This document shows positions 1 to 5,054 of a stretch of 5,308 nucleotides of DNA, piece after piece; position 1 is the stretch's first letter; each line of letters begins with the position of its first letter. The notes under the pieces were generated by a model. That model was not told where the DNA came from, ran no database searches, and saw only the letters and a list, made by a program, of their open reading frames with translations. A program made the translations under genes and the position numbers. Origin of the DNA: an uncultured Oscillospiraceae bacterium. Lineage in GTDB: Bacteria > Bacillota > Clostridia > Oscillospirales > Ruminococcaceae. The stretch covers positions 1-5,308 of the forward strand of contig UREN01000100.1 of NCBI GenBank assembly GCA_900546885.1, written 5' to 3'.

Positions 1-42
1 ATCACTGTGTGACTGGAGTTTAGACGTGTGCTCTTCCGATCT
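1..42 (+). other. Illumina TruSeq index-5 adapter contamination
   Basis: Positions 9-42 match the 3' part of the TruSeq indexed adapter primer (GTGACTGGAGTT... to ...CTCTTCCGATCT) with one mismatch: T instead of C at position 21. Positions 1-2 (AT) end the constant part before the index, and positions 3-8 (CACTGT) are the reverse complement of TruSeq index 5, ACAGTG. This is library DNA left at a contig end. Genuine sequence starts at 43. Confidence 0.97.
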
Positions 43-580
43 CAGGGACAAACAAAGGAAGAGTATCCGGAAGCGCTCTGCGAATGACCATCACTGTCAG
101 ACTTAAATTTGTAAACAGATTGATTCTTCTTGCGTCTGCCTCTATCCCAAAGGTTTCCAAAATTTTCCCAAAAAGCTGCCGCTGCTTTTGCCGAAACACC
201 TGATAGCTTTCCTTTGACAGACGTTTAAAAATCAGCTGCTGCTCCTCAATTGTTAAAACAGCGATTCCACTTTTCTCTCCATAACAGCAATCATAGAGAA
301 ATTTTTTCACAGTGTCGCGCCATGTTAATGCAGGATCAGCCATCAGTTTTTGAACATACTCAACAATTCTAGGCTGCTGCCAATATAATGTTTCAAGCAC
401 CAGATCTTCTTTTGTTGAGAAAAACGAATAAAAGAATGTTCGCGAAATACCGACCTTTTTATAAACCTGTTCCACCGTTGTATGCTGTATGCCCTGTTTT
501 GCCATGAGTTCAAGCCCAACTGTAATAAGTGCTGTTCTGATACGCTCCTTATCTTTCTCAGAATAAGCTACCCGTGGCAT
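43..580 (-). CDS. TetR/AcrR-family transcriptional regulator, 3'-truncated by adapter
   Basis: A one-component repressor-type DNA-binding protein. The first 179 residues are visible. The start is the ATG at 578-580, preceded by GAGGTGA four bases upstream; an in-frame upstream extension to 655 is AT-rich leader and unlikely to be translated. The TetR_N helix-turn-helix covers roughly residues 12-60, with the typical run TTVEQVYKKVGISRTFFYSF (34-53) followed by the 'F.TKEDL' end of the domain. Residues 65-179 are the helical ligand-binding and dimerisation part, which diverges too much to suggest a ligand. The last genuine codon is CCT (P179). Reading on into the adapter gives the artefactual tail EIGRAHV and a stop. 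TetR proteins usually have about 190-200 residues, so only a short C-terminal piece is probably missing. The gene is AT-rich (22 G+C in 421-480) compared with the genes to its right. Its target is unknown. Confidence 0.9.
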
Positions 581-626
581 TACATCACCTCGCGCAAAAT
601 AAAAACAAAATATAATTTTCGTTTTT

Positions 627-655
627 ATTTTAATACATTTAATAGAAAAATGCAA
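627..655 (-). promoter_or_regulatory. Likely sigma-A promoter of the tetR-type gene
   Basis: On the minus strand, TTGCAT (650-655) and TAAAAT (627-632) are separated by 17 bases, lying in an AT-rich leader about 45 bases before the start codon. TetR regulators commonly autorepress through a palindrome near such a promoter, but no convincing long palindrome is visible here. Confidence 0.5.
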
Positions 656-700
656 GAGAAGTATACTATTAAAATGAGGTGATTTCCTTTTGACGTCGCC

Positions 701-742
701 CCCACCGGTGCGACTGGCGTGACTGGACCTAGCGGACCGACC
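701..742 (+). pseudogene. Collagen-like G-X-Y repeat fragment without a start
   Basis: In the frame of 701-742 the DNA reads P-T followed by four perfect triplets: GAT, GVT, GPS, GPT. Threonine-rich G-X-T triplets of this kind are typical of collagen-like proteins (BclA-like and related surface or exosporium proteins) of Firmicutes. The frame has a stop at 680-682 and no ATG, GTG or TTG between that stop and the repeat. A ribosome-binding-like GAGGTGAT (676-683) is followed by a TTG at 690, but in a different frame that stops after ten codons. The repeat therefore cannot be expressed as it stands. It sits exactly where the base composition steps from AT-rich to GC-rich. It may be a decayed gene end, or a repeat through which two unrelated sequences were wrongly joined. 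The frame stays open past 742 but no longer shows any repeat or family pattern. Confidence 0.5.
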
Positions 743-961
743 GCCCCGTTACCCGCGGGCCTGCCCCACGCAGCGGGCGGCCCTCTGCGCGCTTGCGCGC
801 CGTGCTTTGCACAGGCTGGCACGCAAAGCAAGCGCCGCCTGTGCAAAAAAGCGCTGGACGCGCGGGGTGGGCCCCGGCCCGCCAGGCGCGGAAAAAACAG
901 GAAATGTGCGCCCGGCCGTTTAAGCCGCGGCAAAGCGTGCCACACTATGGCTGACACCGCA
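743..961. other. GC-rich stretch with no recognisable gene
   Basis: Open frames exist on both strands because the DNA is very GC-rich, but their translations are rich in Ala, Arg, Gly and Pro and match no family I recognise. In particular there is no ribbon-helix-helix antitoxin of the MazE/EndoAI kind before the toxin gene. No clear promoter for the downstream gene is visible. The main structure is an inverted repeat at 806-847. Confidence 0.6.
806..847. repeat. 11-bp perfect inverted repeat
   Basis: TTTGCACAGGC (806-816) and GCCTGTGCAAA (837-847) are exact inverted copies with a 20-base loop. The plus-strand right arm is followed by A's rather than T's, so it is not a standard intrinsic terminator in either direction. 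A competing shorter stem, GCTTTGC (804-810) with GCAAAGC (823-829), overlaps it. Confidence 0.6.
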
Positions 962-977
962 AAAGGAGGCCAGCCAG

Positions 978-1340
978 ATGGAAAAGCGTGAAGTGAAGCG
1001 CGGCGAAGTGTTTTATGCAGACCTCAGCCCCGTGGTGGGCTCGGAGCAGGGAGGCGTGCGGCCGGTACTTATCGTGCAGAACGATATTGGCAACCGGTTT
1101 TCGCCCACGGTGATTGCCGCGGCCATCACCTCGAAACAGGATAAGACAAACCTGCCCACCCACATTCCGGTAAAGGCGGGCACGGGCGGCCTTTCGCGCG
1201 ACAGCGTGGTGCTGCTGGAGCAAATTCGCACGCTGGATAAACACCGCCTGCGCGAAAGGGCCGGGCGCGTGGGCGCGGAAGAGATGCGCAAGGTGGACGC
1301 GGCGCTGGGCGTAAGCTTTGGCCTGCAAAGCGGCGTGTGA
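978..1340 (+). CDS. mazF: MazF/EndoA-type mRNA interferase toxin
   Basis: A 120-residue PemK/MazF-family endoribonuclease that cuts single-stranded mRNA at short specific sequences in the cytoplasm. It follows Bacillus subtilis EndoA (NdoA) closely from residue 7 on: KRGEVFYADLSPVVGSEQGG, then VRPVLIVQNDIGNRFSPT, AAIT and VVLLEQIRTLDK. Arg28 and Thr51 fall where EndoA has its catalytic arginine and threonine, so the enzyme looks intact. Length is normal (EndoA has 116). The start ATG has a strong AAAAGGAGG (961-969) eight bases upstream. In Bacillus the antitoxin gene lies directly upstream; here no antitoxin-like frame is visible. Solitary EndoA-type genes occur in Clostridia, but the region upstream may be a false join, so loss of the partner cannot be excluded. 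The gene ends 42 bases before a strong terminator and appears to be transcribed alone. Confidence 0.95.
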   Translation: MEKREVKRGEVFYADLSPVVGSEQGGVRPVLIVQNDIGNRFSPTVIAAAITSKQDKTNLPTHIPVKAGTGGLSRDSVVLLEQIRTLDKHRLRERAGRVGAEEMRKVDAALGVSFGLQSGV

Positions 1341-1382
1341 AGGGCCGCGGCGCACGCGCCCGGCCGGGGCGGCGCGGGCATG

Positions 1383-1414
1383 AAAAAGGGGAGGGCGAAT
1401 GCCCTCCCCTTTTT
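1383..1414 (+). terminator. Rho-independent terminator after mazF
   Basis: A 14-bp perfect stem (1383-1396 with 1401-1414) has a four-base loop GAAT. Its core is GGGGAGGGC/GCCCTCCCC and its ends are A5/T5, so it could work in both directions. Confidence 0.9.
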
Positions 1415-1479
1415 GGGGGTGCGCTGGCGGCGCCATGCGCCCCAATGCCCGGTTCAGCGCCTTTGCCTGCGGCAGGCAG

Positions 1480-1519
1480 AAAAACGCGCGGCACGGCCGT
1501 TTGGGCCATGCCGCGCGTT
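1480..1519 (-). terminator. Rho-independent terminator after murC
   Basis: Read on the minus strand, a 16-bp stem (1504-1519 with 1483-1498, loop 1499-1503) is followed by a T5 tract (1484-1480). The single non-matching position becomes a U-G wobble in minus-strand RNA but a C-A mismatch in plus-strand RNA, which supports use in the murC direction. It lies about 70 bases past the murC stop. Confidence 0.85.
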
Positions 1520-1587
1520 CTTTGTTTTGAGGGCCTTGTTTCAAGCGGCCCGCTGGCGCTTTTGTTTGCGCCGCGCTGTTGCCGCGC

Positions 1588-2964
1588 CTACTGCGCCCGG
1601 GCCATCATCATTTTGGCGGCCTTGTAAATGTCGCCGCAGCCCAGCGTGATAACAAGGTCGCCGGGCTTTGCATGGGCCAGCACATGGTTTACCACTTCGT
1701 CAAAGGTGGAAAACCACACGCTGCCGGGTATTTTGGCCGCAAGGTCTTTGGTGCGCACGGTGTAGTCTTCCGCGCGCTCGCGGCTGCCCATAATTTCGGT
1801 CATCACCACATGGTCTGCAATGGGCAGCACGCGGGCAAATTCGTCCAGCAGCATCTGCGTGCGCGAATAGGTAAACGGCTGGAACACCGCCCACACCTGG
1901 TTGTAATCCATCTCTTTGGCGGCGCGCAGGGTGGCCTCCAGCTCGGTGGGGTGGTGGGCGTAATCGTCCGCAATGGTTACGCCGTTCACCTCGCCCAGTA
2001 TTTCGAACCGGCGCCCTGCGCCGCGGAAGGCCGCAAGCCCCTGGGCGCACTGGCCGGGCGTGCAGCCCGCGCCCTCGGCGCAGGCATAGGCGGCCAGCGC
2101 GTTGTACACATTGTGGTAGCCCGGCACCGAAAGGCGCACATGCACGCCCGGCACGCCGTGCACGGCCACGTCAAACTCGAAGAAGGACGGGCGGTACTCC
2201 CGCACGTTCACAGCGCGGTAATCGGCCTGCTGGTGCACGCCGAAGGTGCGCACGTCGCGGTCAATGTCGTCCACGGCGGCCAGCGTGTTGGCGTCGTCGA
2301 TGTTGGCGATGACGCGGTGCTCGGTAAGCAGGGCAAATTTGCGAAACGCCGCCTTCAGGTTGTCCATGGTTTTGAAAAATTCCAAATGGTCGGCGTCAAT
2401 GTTCAGCACAACCGACGTGTGCGGCACAAGCTGCAAAAAGGTGTTGTGGTATTCGCACGCCTCCACCACAATGTTGCGCCCCGCGCCGTAGCGGCCGTAG
2501 CCGTCAATCAGCGGCAGCTTGCCGCCAATGACGGCCGCGGGGTCCAGCCCGGCCATCACCATAATCTGCACCGTCATGGCGGTGGTGGTGGTTTTTCCGT
2601 GTGTGCCGGAAATGCAGATGGGGCAGGGGTAGGTGTTTGCCACATAGCCCAGCAGCACGCTGCGCTCTACCGTGGGGATGCCCAGACGCTGCGCCTCTTC
2701 CACCTCGGGGTTGCCCTTCAAAATGGCGGCCGTATACACCACCAGCTGCGCGCCGTGCACATTTTCAGCCCTGTGGCCGTGATACACCGGGATGCCCATG
2801 GCCTTTTCCCGTTCCACAATGTCGCCTTCGCCCACGTCCGAGCCCGTTATCTCATACCCCACCGCGTGCAGAATTTGCACCAGCGGAAACATGCCGCTGC
2901 CGCCAATGCCTACAAAGTGGAGCTTTGTTTTTCCGTCCAGCAAATTGCTGTTGAAACCGTTCAT
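1588..2964 (-). CDS. murC: UDP-N-acetylmuramate--L-alanine ligase (MurC)
   Basis: Cytoplasmic ATP-dependent ligase that adds L-alanine to UDP-MurNAc, the first step of the peptidoglycan stem peptide. At 458 residues it has the usual family length. The N-terminal Rossmann domain carries the MurC-specific GIGGSGM (19-25). The central ATPase domain has the P-loop GTHGKTTT (120-127), the conserved EACEYHNTFL (168-177) and NIDADH (188-193). The C-terminal domain has FRGAGRRFE (313-321), the MurC signature DDYAHHPTE (333-341) and FQPFTYSRT (361-369), where many relatives have FQPHTYSRT. I chose the ATG at 2962-2964 because AGGGGG lies six bases upstream; an in-frame TTG at 2989-2991 would add nine residues with no good ribosome binding site. 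The gene is apparently single, with its own promoter and terminator, not in a dcw cluster. It is convergent with mazF and divergent from the CCA-like gene. Confidence 0.98.
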   Translation of the reverse strand: MNGFNSNLLDGKTKLHFVGIGGSGMFPLVQILHAVGYEITGSDVGEGDIVEREKAMGIPVYHGHRAENVHGAQLVVYTAAILKGNPEVEEAQRLGIPTVERSVLLGYVANTYPCPICISGTHGKTTTTAMTVQIMVMAGLDPAAVIGGKLPLIDGYGRYGAGRNIVVEACEYHNTFLQLVPHTSVVLNIDADHLEFFKTMDNLKAAFRKFALLTEHRVIANIDDANTLAAVDDIDRDVRTFGVHQQADYRAVNVREYRPSFFEFDVAVHGVPGVHVRLSVPGYHNVYNALAAYACAEGAGCTPGQCAQGLAAFRGAGRRFEILGEVNGVTIADDYAHHPTELEATLRAAKEMDYNQVWAVFQPFTYSRTQMLLDEFARVLPIADHVVMTEIMGSRERAEDYTVRTKDLAAKIPGSVWFSTFDEVVNHVLAHAKPGDLVITLGCGDIYKAAKMMMARAQ

Positions 2965-2994
2965 GCTGTGCCCCCTAGATTTTTTATACAAAAT

Positions 2995-3023
2995 ATTATA
3001 TAATAATTTTAATAAAAAATAAA
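2995..3023 (-). promoter_or_regulatory. Likely murC promoter
   Basis: On the minus strand a consensus TATAAT (2995-3000) is preceded at 17 bases by a weak TTTATT (3018-3023). Transcription from it would give a leader of about 24 bases carrying the AGGGGG site. The surrounding 2978-3030 is almost pure A/T in an otherwise GC-rich area. Confidence 0.6.
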
Positions 3024-3032
3024 CATTTTTGC

Positions 3033-3061
3033 GTTCACTTTTATGCGAACTTTGCTATAAT
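3033..3061 (+). promoter_or_regulatory. Promoter of the CCA-like gene (extended -10)
   Basis: TATAAT (3056-3061) is preceded by TGC, an extended -10 that can make up for the poor -35 (GTTCAC, 3033-3038, 17-base spacing). The leader to the start codon is about 93 bases. A short GTTC...GAAC dyad (3033-3050) spans the spacer and could be a regulator site, but it is weak. Confidence 0.65.
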
Positions 3062-3117
3062 AGAAACACTAAGACGTTTTTTGCCGAACCGGTGTGTTGA
3101 TGAGGGTGAAAACAACG

Positions 3118-3133
3118 GCGGCCCGCGGGCCGC
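3118..3133 (+). repeat. 16-bp perfect GC palindrome in the leader of the CCA-like gene
   Basis: GCGGCCCGCGGGCCGC is self-complementary over all 16 bases and consists only of G and C. It ends ten bases before the start of the GAAGGAGAGG ribosome binding region (3143-3152) of the gene at 3161. In RNA it could form a short hairpin or pair between molecules. Confidence 0.6.
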
Positions 3134-3160
3134 GCGCAATGAGAAGGAGAGGACAAAACC

Positions 3161-3976
3161 ATGGCAAGCATGCGGGGCCCCGTGCAGGATTATGAGCTGA
3201 AAGACGGCGTGCTGCGCTGCCTTGTAGAGGATAAGGCGGCATTTTATAAACAGGACCCAACGCGCGTGCTGGCGCTTTTTACAGCCAGTGCCGCCGAGGG
3301 CTGCGGCATTGACGACGACACCTACGCCGCCGCCATGCAGGCGGTGGGCGGCATAGCGCGGCTGCACGCGAAAGTGGTGCGCGAGGCGGTGCAGAACATT
3401 CTGCTTTCCGACGCGCCGGAAAAAATCATCCCCCTGGTGGCGGGCAACGCCCTGGGGCAATATGGCATTACGGGCACAGGCCAGGGCCTGGAAGAGCTGC
3501 GCGACGTGCCCTGCACCATGGAGACAAGATGGTGGAGCTTTTTGCGCATGTGCAACGCGCACTATGCGCTGGTGTGCGAGCGGCTGGGCTTTTCCCAGCG
3601 CTTTGCAGACGTGCTGGCCGGGCTGGACAGGCTGGCCGCCACCACGGCCCTGCCGCAAAGCGTGCCAGAGCTGAAGCGCCTTTTGTGCCGCCTGCCGGAA
3701 TTTGACTACGAGGCCGCCGTGCGCACGCTGATGCGCACAGACGTGCGCTGGGCCGGGCAGCTTGCGCTGTATGACGCGCTGTGCTTTTCCGGCGAGCCGT
3801 ACCGCATGCGCCATCTGGCCGTGACGGCGGCAGACCTTGCCGCGGTGGGCATTATGGGCCAGAAGGCCACCTGGGTGCTTTCGCAGCTGATGGAGGCCGT
3901 GCTGAAAGCGCCGGAGGTGAACACCCAGCCCGCGCTGATGGCCCTGGCCCAAACGCTGGCGGCAGAGTATAAATAA
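3161..3976 (+). CDS. CCA-adding-enzyme-like protein lacking the nucleotidyltransferase head
   Basis: The 271-residue protein resembles the neck, body and tail of Firmicute class II tRNA nucleotidyltransferases, judged from memory of the family. Residues 15-37 match the '..IR.vG....rF.EDaLRml' neck segment; the nucleotide-template motif EDxxR appears as QDPTR (31-35), with Asp and Arg kept and Glu changed. Residues 47-90 follow the next conserved helices. Residues 169-178 (PELKRLLCRL) and the tail 216-254 (HLAV..ADL...GI.G, then LMEAVL and N254) match the RNA-binding C-terminus. In full enzymes the template motif lies near residue 150, so about 120 residues are absent: I see no GGxVRD, no catalytic acidic pair and no RRDFT.NA. 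The gene has its own promoter, a GGAGAGG site eight bases before ATG, normal codon use and a terminator, so it does not look like a broken relic. It probably binds tRNA-like RNA but cannot by itself add nucleotides. A split enzyme or a regulatory role is possible. Confidence 0.75.
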   Translation: MASMRGPVQDYELKDGVLRCLVEDKAAFYKQDPTRVLALFTASAAEGCGIDDDTYAAAMQAVGGIARLHAKVVREAVQNILLSDAPEKIIPLVAGNALGQYGITGTGQGLEELRDVPCTMETRWWSFLRMCNAHYALVCERLGFSQRFADVLAGLDRLAATTALPQSVPELKRLLCRLPEFDYEAAVRTLMRTDVRWAGQLALYDALCFSGEPYRMRHLAVTAADLAAVGIMGQKATWVLSQLMEAVLKAPEVNTQPALMALAQTLAAEYK

Positions 3977-4006
3977 GCCCGGCAGTTTTGCGTGAACAGC
4001 AGTGTG

Positions 4007-4048
4007 AAAAAACGCCCGGCAACCCGTTCAGGGTTGCCGGGCATTTTT
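4007..4048. terminator. Bidirectional rho-independent terminator
   Basis: A 12-bp perfect stem (GCCCGGCAACCC 4014-4025 with 4031-4042) has a five-base loop. The plus strand is followed by T5 (4044-4048) and the minus strand by T6 (the A's at 4007-4012). It can end both the CCA-like gene (plus) and the XRE gene (minus). Confidence 0.92.
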
Positions 4049-4092
4049 CATGCGCCCAAATTGCCGGCCCAAAGCCTTTTGGTTGCACCGGC

Positions 4093-4111
4093 GCGCCGGA
4101 AGGCGCTTTTT
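4093..4111 (+). terminator. Weak terminator-like hairpin
   Basis: GCGCC (4093-4097), loop GGAA, GGCGC (4102-4106), then T5 (4107-4111). The stem has only five pairs. It could act as a backup behind the stronger terminator at 4007-4048, keeping plus-strand readthrough out of the XRE gene. Confidence 0.35.
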
Positions 4112-4152
4112 GTGTGCCCGGCCCGCGGCGTGCTGCCGGAAAGCGCGGGCGC

Positions 4153-4434
4153 CTACCGGGGTGTGCGGATGTCGTCGATCAGCTGCTGCAGATGGGCAAT
4201 CACCTGAGGCGAAAGGCCGCTGGTGTCCAGCAGCTGCCGGTCGTCCAGGCACAGCAGATAGTCGGTTGACACAGAGAAAAAACGGGCAATTTTTACCAGC
4301 ATGTCAATGGACGGCTGGATGTTGTTGTTTTCCCAGTTGGAAACGCTTTGCTTTGTAACGCCAAGCGCCTTGGCCAGCTGTACCTGGCTGAGGTTTCGGG
4401 CGGTGCGAAGCTGGCGTATTTGGCTACTCAGCAT
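4153..4434 (-). CDS. XRE/Cro-type helix-turn-helix repressor
   Basis: A 93-residue DNA-binding protein of the Cro/C1 (HTH_3) family. The domain covers about residues 5-62. LSQVQLAKALGV (15-26) gives helices 2 and the turn, TKQSVSNWENN (27-37) the recognition helix, and the closing segment is the typical LVKIARFFSVSTDYLL (46-61). A short tail (about 72-93) has the amphipathic GLSPQVIAHLQQLIDDIR pattern and may serve in dimerisation. There is no peptidase or sensor domain. The ATG at 4432-4434 is preferred because GGGAGG lies five bases upstream; the in-frame TTG at 4447-4449 would put that site inside the gene. It is transcribed away from the two-gene unit at 4573 across a symmetric operator region, so it most likely represses both itself and that unit, in the manner of phage or mobile-element switches. 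Confidence 0.93.
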   Translation of the reverse strand: MLSSQIRQLRTARNLSQVQLAKALGVTKQSVSNWENNNIQPSIDMLVKIARFFSVSTDYLLCLDDRQLLDTSGLSPQVIAHLQQLIDDIRTPR

Positions 4435-4458
4435 AGTTACCTCCCGCAAAGTGAAAAT

Positions 4459-4476
4459 ATTACAATACTATTGTAT
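4459..4476 (-). promoter_or_regulatory. Operator 1 of the XRE switch
   Basis: On the minus strand this reads ATACAATAGTATTGTAAT, the same as operator 2 in 17 of 18 positions. It is itself a dyad (TACAAT-ACT-ATTGTA on the plus strand, 4461-4475) and covers the -10 element of the XRE promoter. Site size and symmetry fit a dimer of a Cro/C1-type repressor. Confidence 0.75.
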
Positions 4477-4491
4477 GATAAGAGTTGACAA
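4462..4491 (-). promoter_or_regulatory. Leftward promoter of the XRE gene
   Basis: On the minus strand, TTGTCA (4486-4491) and TATTGT (4462-4467) are 18 bases apart, placing the transcript start about 20 bases before the ATG. The -10 lies inside operator 1, which suggests autorepression. Confidence 0.6.
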
Positions 4492-4513
4492 TATAAAAAT
4501 ACTATAGTATTGT
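4485..4513 (+). promoter_or_regulatory. Rightward promoter of the 151-residue protein gene
   Basis: A consensus TTGACA (4485-4490) and TATTGT (4508-4513) are 17 bases apart. The -35 overlaps the -35 of the leftward promoter by five bases, so polymerase cannot hold both at once. The -10 lies inside operator 2. Confidence 0.7.
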
Positions 4514-4516
4514 AAT
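4499..4516 (+). promoter_or_regulatory. Operator 2 of the XRE switch
   Basis: ATACTATAGTATTGTAAT contains a perfect 12-bp palindrome (4499-4510) and covers the -10 element of the rightward promoter. Its centre is 40 bp from that of operator 1, and the two lie in mirror orientation: arms 4458-4471 and 4504-4517 are perfect 14-bp inverted copies. Confidence 0.75.
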
Positions 4517-4522
4517 AATGTA

Positions 4523-4545
4523 CTTGCGCAAGAATCTGCGCAGAT
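4523..4545 (+). repeat. Two adjacent palindromes with a TGCGCA core
   Basis: CTTGCGCAAG (4523-4532) and ATCTGCGCAGAT (4534-4545) are both perfect palindromes; the first spans 10 bp and the second 12 bp. Their centres are 12 bp apart. They lie at the start of the predicted leader of the rightward transcript. They differ from the AT-rich operators, so they may be sites of a second regulator or leader RNA hairpins. Confidence 0.6.
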
Positions 4546-4572
4546 GCACGATGTGAAAGGGGTAATGACAAA

Positions 4573-5028
4573 ATGATGGACGTAGCGAATTATCCGAAAC
4601 AGACAACGCTATCGGTGCTTGGCTGTGAGGATACGGGGATGGAGGAAATGATAACGACGTTTATGGACGCCTGCCGAATGGTATTTGAGGAAAAAGGCCA
4701 GCAGGTGGAGATATACCCCGAGATGTTCAAAACCGCCAATGCGGGCCGGAAAATGGGCGGGCTGATCAGCCTTGCAACCAAGCTGGCCCAAAAGCCGGAG
4801 CAGGGCTTCACCGTGGACGGGCTGGAGGATGAGTATAAGATTTTTCTGGTGGCTGGGCAATACCGCGATTCCATATCGTTCGACGTGTATTGTCAGACGC
4901 TTTTTGCGCTGAAAAAAGGAGGCTTCGGCAAGCGCCAGCGGGAATATGAATACAAAGGAAGCCGGTATGAACGGGCGCTGAACTATGTGGCGGAAGCCTT
5001 TAAGGCATTTACAGCTGACGATGAGTAA
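4573..5028 (+). CDS. Unrecognised 151-residue protein, first gene of the XRE-controlled unit
   Basis: I do not recognise a family. The protein looks soluble, with no signal peptide and no membrane segment. Residues 22-41 look helical. Residues 58-73 are a small-residue, Gly/Ala/Lys-containing stretch, and 87-115 look like a compact alpha/beta core (YKIFLVAGQYR, then ISFDVYCQTLFALKK). There is a basic glycine turn at 114-121, a charged aromatic segment at 122-132, and a C-terminal helix ending in acidic residues. Cysteines are C18, C34 and C107, with no metal-binding spacing. The start is the first of two consecutive ATGs, about ten bases after AAAGGGG (4556-4562); an ATG at 4565 is followed at once by a stop. 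It is divergent from the XRE gene and followed 20-26 bases later by the cysteine-rich gene, so both are probably one transcript. G+C is intermediate (32 of 60 in 4621-4680), lower than murC or mazF. Confidence 0.85.
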   Translation: MMDVANYPKQTTLSVLGCEDTGMEEMITTFMDACRMVFEEKGQQVEIYPEMFKTANAGRKMGGLISLATKLAQKPEQGFTVDGLEDEYKIFLVAGQYRDSISFDVYCQTLFALKKGGFGKRQREYEYKGSRYERALNYVAEAFKAFTADDE

Positions 5029-5054
5029 AACCGGAGGAAAAGAGGTGTTTGGCA

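Noticed and set aside
806..847. Inverted repeat as an intrinsic terminator
   Set aside because: No T tract follows the stem in either direction; A's follow it on the plus strand.
625..957. Minus-strand frame of 110 codons crossing the composition step, with a GPLGPVTPVAPVG stretch
   Set aside because: The proline-rich stretch is only the reverse reading of the plus-strand collagen-like triplets, and the frame has no ribosome binding site.
719..991. Plus-strand frame from the collagen-like repeat into the mazF start as a possible antitoxin gene
   Set aside because: It would need an internal GTG start without a ribosome binding site, has no helix-rich or ribbon-helix-helix pattern, and its composition matches random GC-rich DNA.
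1579..3003. A 474-codon open frame on the plus strand opposite murC
   Set aside because: It is the antisense shadow of murC. Its translation is rich in His, Gly and Val with no family pattern, while the minus strand carries all MurC motifs.
3029..3050. Possible LexA/SOS box between murC and the CCA-like gene
   Set aside because: The dyad is GTTC...GAAC, the inverse of the Gram-positive GAAC...GTTC box, with the wrong spacing.
3041..3952. A 303-codon minus-strand frame opposite the CCA-like gene
   Set aside because: Shadow frame caused by high G+C: no ribosome binding site, His/Gly/Arg-rich composition, and it runs through the plus-strand promoter region.
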